NCBI GenBank assembly: GCA_030737835.1
Contig: CM060848.1
Span: forward strand, 10,424,509 to 10,488,508
Source: Acorus gramineus
Lineage: Eukaryota; Streptophyta; Magnoliopsida; Acorales; Acoraceae
DNA length: 64,000 nt
Reading direction: 5' to 3'
Numbering within the stretch: position 1 is the first letter of the stretch; each line of letters begins with the position of its first letter. Below the pieces are notes generated by a model that had not been told where the DNA came from, did not search any database, and saw nothing but the letters and a program-made list of their open reading frames with translations. The position numbers were made by a program, and so were the translations under genes. Below are positions 1-10,931 of the stretch, one piece after another.

Positions 1-428
1 GCATCGAGAGTGACATTATACCTATGAATTGGTTGTACAGTTCGATTCATAGGTTGTGTAGTTTGATTCATAAGCGGTATGGTTCTATACTGACCGGACT
101 AATGAAAGTCAGTCCTGATTGAATCAAAGACTCCATTTGGATTAAATCAAAGTGACTGCTCATTGTAGTAAAAAAATATATTTAAATTGAATCTAATTCA
201 ACCACAGCAATTGCCTAGGTTCAGTTTTTCAAACTTAGATATACTTAACATAATGGTCAATAATTATCACTATATGATGTGTATAATGATGGTTTTCAAC
301 CATCATCGTACATAATATGACACCACATATAATAACATATATATAAATGTTGTCAAATGTATTAGAAACAGTTTATAGCTTATGATGATGGTTATAAACC
401 ATCACAATAACATATTTTTCTTGTAGTG
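1..428. mobile_element. CACTA (En/Spm-like) transposon end, cut by the window edge
   Basis: Read on the minus strand, the segment starting at 428 begins CACTACAAGAAAAATATG, the usual CACTA terminus. It is followed by subterminal palindromic motifs of the form GATGGTT-n-AACCATC, around 287-305 and 384-404. The other end would lie to the left, outside the window. No transposase is visible. The call rests on the terminus and the subterminal repeats; the family assignment is established knowledge, and the inner extent is inferred. Confidence 0.65.
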
Positions 429-1599
429 CTAGTAGATTAGCTTGCAGGCCATCAGTCTTCCAGAGGAAAAACAATCTTGTATCCTGAAAATATCTTGCAT
501 GAGCTTCAATCAACAATTGAGGAGGATAGGCTTATGAAGGGTTAAAAATGGGTTTTCCTCATTTGTGAATGGAAAATGTAGACTCAGACACATTCACCAA
601 CTAAACTCAAACTTTATATGTTTTCATTTTTTTTAAATAGTAAAAAATCATTTAATGAGGTATATGCTTTGATAAAAAAAAATGTATGTTGCTTTATATC
701 GAGTTGAATAAGCCTATTTTTAGTAAGTATAAGAAAATATTTAATAAGATATATACAACATATAACGAGGAATATGCTTACTGGATTTCTCACATAATAT
801 ATAGAACTGTGTTTTTGACCGAGAAAAAAAACTAGGTGTAACAGCACTCTTTGTAAATAGGTGCGGTTGAGGTTCACATTGTGCATTAATTCTTTCCCAA
901 TTCAGGGGAGGTTGATGATCATTGTCTATTCTTCTACCATTTCAAGTCTGGTGTGTGTTACAGGGGACAATCAGTTCATGGACAACTCGTCTTAGTTATG
1001 TTAATCAGGATTAGCAAATTGGGGTGGTATATTTTGCCTATCCCCTGTTTTTGGTTCAGTATATTCGGGGGTGGTGCATGGTATTTTGTTGCCTAACCCC
1101 ATGTTTTTTTAATAAAAAAAACTGTTTTATGAAGCTCTTCTTTCCTTGCTATGTTTGTAATTCGAATTCAATAATAAAATCAATAATAAAATTGGATAGC
1201 AAATATTTATCTTTAGTTAAAAAAAAAAATCATGTGTTTTGAAACTCTTCTTTCCTTGCTTTGTTTTACGTAAACAGCTCTGAATTTGTGCAAAGACCGA
1301 ATTATGAAAATAGAAACTCTTGATTTCATAAAGATAATTATGAAAATATTTATCTTTATAATATTTGATACACACTGGTTTTTTTTATTGTTTCTTTTAT
1401 AGACACGTACCATATCAATAACATAATATTTGAATTCGCTAAACATAATTATATAGTATATTAGTTTACTCTCTTATAAAAGAAAAAAAAATATTAATAC
1501 ATGCGTTCCACTCTTAAGGGTAGGGATGGCTTTGACATGTCATTGGGAAGGGTTAAATAAACCCCTTTTTATTGTTTTTTCTGGGGTTGGATTTTCATC
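429..1599. other. AT-rich intergenic DNA, no gene seen
   Basis: No coding region is supported; the open frames are short and AT-driven. It holds copy A of a dispersed repeat (640-860). It also holds a local duplication: a 25-base motif around CTCTTCTTTCCTTGCT occurs near 1134 and 1238. Confidence 0.5.
640..860 (+). repeat. Dispersed repeat, copy A (partner at 63420-63635)
   Basis: The segment is clearly related, in the same orientation, to 63420-63635. Shared stretches include a run around TATGCTTTGATAAAAAAAA, one around AAGAAAATATTTAA, and the ending around GTGTAA-AGCA. Divergence is substantial (by eye about 75-80% identity). No terminal inverted repeats were found, so the class is unknown. 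Confidence 0.55.
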
Positions 1600-2040
1600 T
1601 TAAAAAAAAAAAAAATGAAGAAAAGAGGGGAGGGGGAGCTGGAAAGGTGGCTGAGATGGGTGGACGGCGGCTGGGGTTGACGGAGGCGAGTGGAGGACGT
1701 AGCGACGACGAGGAATGACACAGTGGAGGAAGAAAGAAAGAGAAAGAGAGAGGGGAAGGGCGACAGTTGCGGAGTGGGCCACAGTCGCGTGCAACGGCGG
1801 TGGAGGGGGGCGGGCGGAGAGGTTGGGGAGAGAGAGACAAAGAAAGAGAAGGGGGCGAGAGAGACGTGGGAGAGTTGTCGGCCGTCATCCTCCTCTCCCT
1901 GTCACCCGTCAGCATTGCCAACTACGCCTATCACCACCCTCCAGACCCCGTCTCTCTCTCTCTCTCTTTCTTACCACAACACCCCCCCCCCCCTCCATTT
2001 TAGAACCCCACCCCTCTTTTTATCCTTTTTTATGATGGGA
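1600..2040. repeat. Low-complexity block: purine-rich, then CT-rich with poly-C
   Basis: The plus strand is GA-rich from about 1600 to 1880 and CT/C-rich from about 1885 to 2030, including a (TC)n run and about 13 consecutive C near 1981. Several frames are open on both strands only because of this composition; the translations are repetitive (E/R/K or P/S) and match nothing I recognise. A similar CA/CT-rich block lies at 61757-62135. Confidence 0.5.
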
Positions 2041-2060
2041 TTCCAGTAAAGAGAGGTGAC

Positions 2061-2205
2061 TTTAATTACCAGCTATTTCATTAATTAGTTATATATATAT
2101 ATATTGATAGGTAATATATAAAGACATGAAAAAAATACTCATATATATATTAATTACCAGCTATTTCATTAATTAGTTATATATATATATATTAATTACC
2201 AGCTT
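2061..2205 (+). repeat. Short tandem duplication with (AT)n
   Basis: A block starting TAATTACCAGCTATTTCA and running into (TA)n occurs at 2062-2104 and again at 2151-2193. A third partial start (TAATTACCAGC) follows at about 2194. Confidence 0.7.
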
Positions 2206-2654
2206 TTTTTTCTGTATTTATATAATTTTTTTTTTTTTTTTTTTAAAGAGAATGGTAGACATCCGCACTTACATCCACCCTTAAATATATAAAGACATGT
2301 TCAAAATATTCAAACAATAACATTTTTTATATCTTCTTCTCTATTTATAAAAAGAAGGGAGCACAACATTAAACACTAAGGACAAGAAGTCTACTTACCT
2401 GGCTTTTAACGTATTTCCTTTTCACCTCTCTTTCTCTCCTCGTTTTCTGAACACCATTGGGAGACAGTGTGCAGTGAAGTGCGTGTTATAGAAAAGAGAG
2501 AAGGGAATCAACTATCTTGTCAAGGTTGTCAAATCTTCAAAATGAACTAGTGAGAGAAAAAATAAATTAAAATTAAAAAAACATTCAAAAGAAAAAATCC
2601 AACACCCCTCCCCCTCCGAATACCTCCCCCTCCAAGAAGACGGTTTAAAATTCG

Positions 2655-3075
2655 TGTAATCTTTTTATTTTTTTTTAAGTTTTTAAAAATCATATATGTA
2701 AATTTAAATAATTTTATGAGTTAAATTTTTATTAACAGATGATGATTATTCTATGAATATCTTATTTGATTAATCACGATTAAAAATACAGTATACTTAA
2801 AACCCTCTAAAATTTAAAAAAAATGCAAAAAAAATTATATAAATGATAACAAATGAATTATAAAATCTCATTCATATGAATAAAATTTTCATTTATATAA
2901 ATTTTTTTATATTTTTAATAAACATTGTTGGAGGTTTTGAGTATGCTATGTTTACAGACATGGTTAATCAGACATAATATTCACATAATAATTATAATAT
3001 GTTAATAAAAACTTAACTCAGTGAGCTATTTAGATTTATATAAGTGTTTTCAAAAGATTTAATGGATTTAAAAAA
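2655..3075. repeat. Fold-back (large imperfect palindrome), MITE-like
   Basis: The left arm (about 2655-2850) and the reverse complement of the right arm (about 2885-3075) align along most of their length. Shared landmarks are TTTTTATTAACA, TGATTAA, the ACAGTATACT/CATAGCATACT segment and the inner TTATATAAATGA. The loop is about 35 bases around 2850-2885. No clear target duplication or class-defining terminus was found, so this could be a MITE or an inverted duplication. No open frame lies inside. Confidence 0.6.
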
Positions 3076-3754
3076 ATCAAAAAATTATATAAATTTTAAA
3101 CAACTTACGTGGGGTTATATATAGATTTTTGATGCAGTCAGTCCATGATTGATTTTCTAAAATTAAAGGAATATATATATATAGATATATTTGGTGCAGT
3201 CAGTCCAAGATTGCTTCGCATCAGTGAAGACTCGCTGTGGAAAGGTGAAAACCCCAAGAACAAAACAAAACTAAAAATGCAGACAAGCAAACAGAGAGCC
3301 ACTGCAGAGCTTCAGCAGTGCCTCGCACGTGGGGGGAGAAAAAAAAAATCTCTCTTGCATAGATGAGAGAAATACACTGTTTTTAATTGTTTTAAAGGGT
3401 GGCACTGTGCATGTCACAGTGATCCATGAATGATTGGCATGCATTACTGTTTTTTGGGGGTGAAAAAACAAAACCTGGATATCTTTTGATAAGAGACACG
3501 AGGGGTGTACCCATATGATATGGGATCCGGTGGCCCGTAGGCTGGTATGTGTTCAAAATCTCATGACGTGTCAATCTGTTATTGAAGATTCATAAAATTT
3601 GATTGGATCTAATATTAATTAGATCTTATCCCTAATAATGGGGGCTATAGAGTTGGTGGTTGGTACATGACATCTCCCCAATACATGTGTTTATGCGTTT
3701 ATGAAAATACTATATGCAGCGATGCATATTTTTTCATTTATTTTAGATAAATTT
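3076..3754. other. Intergenic DNA, no gene seen
   Basis: A short local duplication is present: TGCAGTCAGTCCA-GATTG occurs near 3133 and 3195. The remainder shows no supported gene. Open frames at 3145-3574 are short and overlap each other on both strands. Confidence 0.4.
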
Positions 3755-4130
3755 GTATTTATTCTCCCTAAAAAAATATCTATTCGGTGTTATAACCCGC
3801 TTAACAAACTAATTACACATGTACCCATAGAAACTTTGACTGTTTTGCATATATGCCCTTCCGTTTATCACCGCTAATTTTTTTGACCTAACCACGGTTA
3901 TCTATATCTAACAATTCCCTGTGAAAAGTTCCTTGTACAGTTAGAAAAATTTGCATGTATATCCCTAATAAAACCTTATTTGGTGTTATACCGTGCTTAA
4001 AAAGGTAATCGCACATATCCCTCTAAAAAATTGATCTGTGTGCATGTACGACCTCTGTCATTGTTAATCTATTTCACCTAACCACGATTACCTATCTAAT
4101 CATTCACTATGAAAAGTTCTTTATACCCCT
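3755..4130 (+). repeat. Degenerate tandem repeat, unit about 196 bp, two copies
   Basis: Landmarks recur about 196 bases apart: TATTCGGTGTTATA at 3781 against TATTTGGTGTTATA at 3977. The ACCTAACCACGGTTA/ACCTAACCACGATTA and TGAAAAGTTC segments follow in the same order. Copies are diverged, so the duplication is old. No coding content. Confidence 0.6.
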
Positions 4131-4229
4131 ACGACATCCGTCTGTAAAATCCATAAAAACAAAAACGCCTCCTCTCACATCCTCTCATCCCCAAATTTTT
4201 ATTTTAACATATAGTCAATATAAAATAAA

Positions 4230-5130
4230 ATTTTCAAGAGTCCATCCTGCTTGCAATAAGTACAAATGGGCCTCTTTCGGCAAGAGCTGGTGGAAGAAGC
4301 AAGAGGAGTAGTAGCTGTCAAGACATCCTCGTAGGTGGAAGATGGAGTAGACTTGCGCGAAGTAATAGTGCGAGGATGAGTCTATTCGGCAACAATCTCA
4401 ATGATAGCGGATTGTAATCGTGGCAGCGGATCTCGATGAATAAGTTGACCAGCCAAAGCGGAAAACTCTAGACAAAGAGCCATCAGGTACTGAAACAACT
4501 CACGATGATCACAAAATGCTTCTTGCTCAACAGGAGTGGCCATCAATCCAGGCTCAAGTTCACAAAGCTCCCTGAAGTTTGCTCTCATTGGGCCATATAG
4601 ATCCTGACCCTCGATAGATCACATTGAGTAGCCATATGTGTCTCGATTAGAAGATGATATTCACGGGCACCACTTTTCTCCACAAAGAGATCGCGAAAAT
4701 GAGTCCACGGCGCTGCTGATGACAGGAAACCACTAAGATCGGCGTGAATAGAGCGATCAACAAAGTTGACCAAGTAGAAGAAAACACGTCGGTCTCGCCT
4801 GTGCCAAGCTACATATGTCAAATCCATGGAAGAAGGTTGCACAGAATAGCCATCAAGATGACCAACAAAATCACAATGATCAAGAGCGCTCTGCACCGTA
4901 ACGAGCCAGGATGACCAATCTTCTGTGGAACTGAGAGAAAAATCCATCGAGTTTGAAAATATGCCCTGAAGATTCTCAAAGCACACCACCTAAGAGAGAG
5001 CAACCGCCTAAGAGAGAGCAGTCGCCTGAGAGAGATCGGCCGTCTTCAGGGGCTGTGGCAGAGTAGGGTTGCCGTGGGTTTCTGATATTATGCATAACTA
5101 GTCGGATGAGGATCAGAACTAGATGAGGAT
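4230..5130 (-). mobile_element. Ty1/copia gag fossil, same family as the element at 37.6-43.2 kb
   Basis: Minus-strand translations match the N-terminal gag region of the copia element at 37595-43244 over most of its length, from just before its gag start to the zinc-knuckle area. Shared stretches include SGAREY-LLI and FVEKSGAREY. There are no LTRs, protease, integrase or reverse transcriptase. It is a truncated, decayed copy with several breaks, older than the relative at 37.6 kb, and it adjoins the gypsy fossil to its right in the same orientation. Confidence 0.8.
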
Positions 5131-8100
5131 AGTTCTGGACTCATGCTCCGCAGAAGCGCGCCTCTCCCCAGACAGATACAACTTCTCCATGATATGGGAA
5201 GTGAAGGAACTGGTGTCGGGTGGATGAGAAAACTTTGATGCTGCCAAGCCACGTCCTTCCGGCGATCAGGGGATGGGGTGACTGGATGTCCATCACCATG
5301 CAATTGACCATGGTAGACATTGGACTGATTTTAAGCGGGAGCGTGACTAGCCCACATATGTCTTTTCGCGTGTTGTCAAATGCATAGACGAATTCGTTCG
5401 ATGGTTCTAACTTGGGGACTTTACCTTCAAGCTAACTGCAGGCGGAGTAAGTCATAATGTTGGTTTCCGCTCCTGTATCGATAAGGATATGCTTGAATTC
5501 CCTCCCATCGAGGCTTATGGTGATCATGAGGGGTGCGAAGTGTGCTCCGATTTTGTCGACCTCAAGGGGGAGGAAGTCGATTAGATTGGGCTCCATGTGG
5601 TTGCTCACTGAATTCCTTGTCCCAACTGATCCTTCAGAGAGGTATCTGTTATTGTAGGGGGATCCGGGTGGGCTATCGCCTTCTGATTCGGTACCTGGGT
5701 GTGTTGTGTAACACCCAGTTATCTTTGTTCTCGTACTTGAGGAGTGCCTCACCCCATATGGTCAATATATGACCCATAAAAGGTAAGTGGAGGCATTGAT
5801 GTCACAGGGAGTGGATAGCCTTGATGCTATTGAGCCATGGTCGTCTCAACATTAGTGGATACCTTGTGTCTATGTGAGCTACGAAGCACTCCACTTTGCA
5901 GATCAGGGTACCGACGACCAATTCAAATATTCTGGGACTGTAAACGGTCTTCCCAGAATGGTTAAATGCTTGTGTGGTGGAGTCTATTGGCTGGACAAAG
6001 GGGCGACCTCGCTTGAGCATTTGGTGATAAGTGGGGCAAGTGATGATGTTCATCCCTGACCTGGGTCGACAAAATGTTGTTCAAGGGTATCCTCTGGAGT
6101 CGTCCTCAGACATGGAGGGGGCACACTCGCAGTCGCGGATTAGGGAGGTCTTTATCGGTGAAGGATATGATCATTGGACTGTAGGGGCCGTCAACCGAGT
6201 CAGTGCTTTTGGAAGACCCGTTGTCGTCTGGATGGAGATCATCTGAAGTGCATCCCCTTCCTCTGGTCCTTCACTTGCCCCTTTAGGAACCTCTTCAAAT
6301 GATTCCTCCTCTTCTTCTTCGGGCTGGAGCTCTCCTAGGTCGCTTTCATTTGAGTCTATGTTGATCATGTTAATGATGGTCGGGGCCTCTTCTTATTCCT
6401 CATCATAGAGTATGGCGAGGTAGTGATCGTTCATATTTAAATTGGAGGGCTCCTCCTCCCTTTCTTCTTCTAACTCCTCGGATGAGCTACTGTCGGTTGA
6501 GCTGTCCGAGCTGCTTGGTCCGGGGGAAGAGCGTCCTCCTCTCTTGACTGCATTGTCAACATGGATTCGGTACGGGGGAAGAGCGTCCTCCTCTCTTGAC
6601 TGCATTGTCAACATGGATTCTGGAGGTTGAAGCTTGATTGTGGTCTTGCATGGGGTTAGAAAATATGCCAAGTGGCTTTGTAGTTTGATGAGGGGGGTTG
6701 CCCCGGCTTAGATGACCCTTGATCATGGCTTAGTCAAGGCGCTTGTCATCATTCAAATCATAAACAAAGTCCCAAAAAACCATGCATTGTTCTATGGTGT
6801 GGCCATGTTGTTGATGATATTAATGGTAACGTGTAGTGCAAGCCACTGGGAGTGAAGGCCTGACCATGGGGACAGAGGTATTATTGGTTTCCATTAAAGT
6901 CTTGAAGATGTTTGCTAAGGTTTCTGGGAGTGGTGGATTGCAGTCTCTCCTGCCCAACCACCTCAGACCATAGGACGACGGAGGGGAGACCTCGTTGTAA
7001 GGGCTCTATATGGGCTGCCTGGCAGTTGGATTTTATGCTCTTGGGAGAGCAGAGTAGGCAAGGGCATTTCGAGTTTGGCCCTGGTTTTTGTTTATGGGGT
7101 TTTGGATTGAGGGATTTTGGATTATGGGGTTTTGTCGTGTCGGCACGAGGGCGGGCACTGGTTGAGGAGTAAAATTATAAGAAGCTTGCTAAGGCGACAC
7201 ATATCCGGATGGACCAGGTGTATTATGTCTCGGAGCTGGTCCTCGATCATGGACTCGCGCTCCATTTGGGTAGAGTGCCAAAACTTGTTGTGTGATCCCC
7301 GTGGGGCTTTGCGCCTTTCGTGGTGATTGTCCAACCCTATGGCTGATAGGTGGGGATGAGGGTGGGATTGCACAACGAGTGATCCTGTTGTGGCAGTCGA
7401 TCAAGAGCTGGTAGGTGGTGCAATCTCCGTATGAAAGACTCGTGCAGAGTTTCGGGTTTAGATTCTGTAACATCATGTCAAATCTCTTAGACACTCCGTT
7501 AACTACATACCAGTCTTGTGGACCACAGTGCGCCACCGCGGACACATACTGCTCGAATTCCTCTCTGGGCCTCATCTTTTCAATTATGAGGTCAGATATG
7601 GAGCGGGTTCTAACTTGCTGGTAGCTGTAGCGACCTAAAAATATCTCGCTTACAGCTGAGAAGTTTGACAGGTGGTCTATAGGTAGTGTGGAGAACCATT
7701 GCAGTGCCTCTCCTTCTAGTTACTTCTAGAATAGGAAAACTATGAGGGGTTGGTTGTCCAGGAAGGGCCGGGAGTCTAGGCAAAATGCGGTCAGGCGGAC
7801 ATTGAGGTCCCCACGACCGTTATACCAATGGAATTTTGATATTTTAAATCCCTCCGGTAGGCTGACTGATGGAATCTGTCGTAAATTATGTAGAGATATG
7901 TGTTTGGGAGCAGTGGGGCCAGTCTCAGAGATGATCCTCCGGATGGTTTCATCCAACATTTCTACCCCAGATGAGTGGTTCAGTGGTCCTGGATTGGATA
8001 TGGCTTGGTAGGTACCTAAGGTAGAAATGGTCAGGAATATTGGATTCATGGGAAAAATTGGATTACCGGGGGAAGGCGGAGTAAATGAAAATGCGGGGGA

Positions 8101-8940
8101 AGAAAACGGACTTGGATTAAACGAGAAGCTAGGTGTTGATGGGGTAATGAGGGCGAGATAAACCTTGGGTGTCTTGACAAGGGTTTCCTGTTTCAAGGTC
8201 TTGGCTTGGTGAAGGTCGACCAAGGCGTTTAACATGTCCTCTACCAATTGGTATCCTAAGGTGGCCATCCTTTCCTCTAGGAGGCCAAGGATCTGTCTGG
8301 TTTGGTTCCCCTGGTGTACTTCTTCCTCTTTGGTGTCATCAGGGGTATGGTTCTCCATGGGCTAGATGTGGAATAAAATGGAATAATTTGGGGTGTGAAT
8401 GGGTGAAAGTTTAAAGTAGTAAAATAAAACAGTAAAGAGGTGCCCAACTAGCCTCACCATCACCAAGGCCACCCTCATCCTCATCAAATACCTCACCCAA
8501 GATACGGGCCATCTCCTCGCTAATGAAAGCCCCCTCACCCCCAATTTCACCTCTCATACCACCCGTGGCTGACCCTCCGGCCTCCAAAACCACCTCTTTG
8601 GCCACTACCGGTCGATCCCCACGCTTCCTCTTACGTGTGTAACCAATCAAACCACTCTCAACCCCCGGGCAGCCCCCAAAAGCGTGCCCCAGGCCTCACC
8701 CGCGCCCACAATGGCGTTTTCGCCATTTGGGTCACCTCCTCCGCGACCCTCCTCTCCGACCCATCGCTCTCCGATGAGCCAGACCCCGAGACAGCCCCTC
8801 TCTGCTCTCGGGAAGACCGGAGACGCTTCATCATCGAAGCCGTCCTCTTCCCCTTCGTCATCTCCTCCGATTTCGCGAAAAGAAAATCCCCGAAGGAAAC
8901 TAGGGCTTTGAAATCAAGAAGAAAGGAATGATCTAGGGCG
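5131..8940 (-). mobile_element. Ty3/gypsy fossil: gag and protease remnants
   Basis: Read on the minus strand, a gag region (about 7190-8360) carries the gypsy-gag signature LPEGFKISKF-YNGRGDLN and RLTAFCLDSRPFLDNQPLIV. It is followed by an acidic Ser/Glu-rich linker (about 6170-6670) and retropepsin-like segments (about 5430-6055) with the DTGAETNI active-site motif. Sequence upstream of gag (about 8360-8940) looks like leader. No reverse transcriptase or integrase was recognised. The copy is old and heavily broken (many breaks). It has no LTR of its own that I can pair; the LTR-like block at 9675-10931 reads on the other strand. Confidence 0.75.
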
Positions 8941-9058
8941 AATCAAAGTCAAGAAAAACCAAGTTTTTCAGTTTCAAATGGAGAAGAAGAAGTGTTGGAG
9001 GGAGAAGAACCGTTTTTGAAACATGCGGGACAGAGAGGGTCCTTTTCGACCAAGTCGG

Positions 9059-10512
9059 CCGGCGGCTACTCGCGAGTAACCACCCCCTGCCCAACGGCTA
9101 AGGACAACTAGCCGCCCCCTACCAGCTTCTCAAACACAATTATTTACAAGTTTTCTAAAAACAAACAGCCATGTATTGGTTTATTTCCAAGTTTTACTCG
9201 ATCAAACACAACTTTCTCAAAGTCACAAATTCCAATACTGTTCAGTTCAAATTTCTTCAGTTCTGATTCTTTTCTAGAATCTTTGTCTTTCGAATGATCC
9301 AATTCACCAAATCAAACACACCTTTTCTTTTTTCCTATGGGCGATATCCCCTCTTTGTTGAGCTACCCAAGCACGGGTGTGGTAGGCACAAGGAAACTGA
9401 CGCTGGGCTGCTCCGTGCACGATGGCTAAGAACCCCGACCGAGGGTTGGATCACTCGCTTCTTTACTTTTACACACTCTCCCACCTGGATCACTCCTTAG
9501 ATAACCATTCTAGTCAAAATCCAGCCTCTGATGACCTAAATTACCTCCCTGAATGGTATTTGTCCATGTGTCCTAAACTTCTTGAAGGTTGGCCGGCCAA
9601 AAAAGGGTCTCTTTCCTTATCATTGATCAAAGTCTTTCTGTTCCACACAAAGACTCCGTCCGATGAGGGACAATTGTAAATACCCTAATTTTGACCGTCC
9701 AAAGAAAAGAAATTTACTTCAAGTAATATTGGAAACAACCACATTTGGACATTCAAATAGAAAACTCCCTCAGAAACCGAAACCGAAAACCCTAAGTCCA
9801 ACACTTAGAAATATCTAAGAGCGTGGACAGGGGCGGCTACTTGAGAGTGGCCGCCCCATACCAGGCGGCTAGTTTCAACTAGCCACCCCCCTGACCGACC
9901 CCAAACCGCCTTCCTAGATGGGACATAAAGCAAGCATGATTGCGGCAGATCGTCCCTTCTAGCAACCCCATCTTAGCCGGTTCATCCTTAGTAACCGACC
10001 CAAGCCACCGCTTGTTAGAGATGGGACATATGGTAGGTTATGATGGAGGCGGCTACTTGAGAGTTATCGCCCCTCACTAGGCGGCTAAATACCATTAGCC
10101 GCCCCTCACCTGGACACTGTCAGAGAACAAAGATCTAAGGGGAGGTCAAATCAAGCACCTTATTACCCATTTTGATCTATTGTCTAGTGGACATTCCCAT
10201 ACCCCGTTTTTACTATAAATAGGGAGGCAACCAACATCATCAACAGAATCAGTACACATTCAAATACCCATCAATAACCCCCAACCACCCACATTCCCAA
10301 CCATCAAGCCACACCACCACCTCAATCCCTTGAGAGAAAAGTGAGAGAGAAACTCATTTCCTACACCAAATCACTCTCGAAATCCACTCTCCAAAACCCA
10401 GGTTAAACCTAGCTTAACCTCTGCCAGGTTCTGCCCAAATTGAACCAGACACCAGGCGACTACCCACAACTAGCCGCCCCCCACCAGGCGGCTAAAACCA
10501 ACTAGCTGGCCC
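9059..10512. repeat. GC-rich palindromic module, four dispersed copies
   Basis: A module of the form GGCGGCTA-n-GCC(G)CCCC-n-GGCGGCTA-n-TAGCCGCCCC recurs at about 9059-9120, 9833-9890, 10048-10105 and 10458-10512. Spacers are AT-richer and differ between copies. Each half can pair with the other, so every copy could form a small cruciform or RNA hairpin. Three copies lie inside the LTR-like block 9675-10931 and one lies before it. Confidence 0.6.
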
Positions 10513-10931
10513 TTCCTTAGCTCACCTCAAGTCCCAATTTTCCTTTAGTCAGGTTCCCAAAGCAGACAAGGATCCTTGTCTTCACCTCTGTGTACCACAT
10601 ATCCGTGTCTCAGAGCGGAGACCCCATAAACTCCCCACGAAGGCGGTCAAATTCCCCCTAACTTTTCCTACTTTTTGAGAAAAGCAGGTGGCGATCACAA
10701 CAACCCCTGAATCCTCCTAATGACCCGTCGGTCGCCTCAGCCAGGAACGAAAACCCCCCACCACCCCTTCCGAGAGACGATCTGATCGAGCCCGCCAAGG
10801 CGCAGCTCTCTGGATCCGAGCCTCTGAAGAACTCCCGCACACGCACCACAGACCACTAGAGGAGCCGAAGAGGAAGGAAGAGAGGGCCCCTACCTTTCAT
10901 TCCTTTTTCCTTCCGAAATCCGATACCGACA
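9675..10931 (+). mobile_element. LTR-like block, probable solo or detached gypsy LTR
   Basis: The block starts TGTAAATACCCTAATTTTGA and ends CCGATACCGACA, a TG...CA pair. A TATA box (ACTATAAATAGGG) lies near 10210, about 540 bases in, as expected for U3. The purine-rich GATGAGGGA just before it could be a polypurine tract. No matching second copy and no target duplication were found in the window. Its sense strand is plus, opposite to the gypsy remnants on its left, so they may be separate insertions. Confidence 0.45.

Noticed and set aside
1690-2049. Overlapping open frames of 78-119 codons on both strands
   Set aside because: They arise from GA/CT-rich low-complexity DNA. The peptides are repetitive and have no domain.
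9675-10931. Assigning the LTR-like block to the gypsy fossil at 5.1-8.9 kb
   Set aside because: The TATA box puts its sense on the plus strand, opposite to the gag and protease remnants, and no primer site adjoins it.
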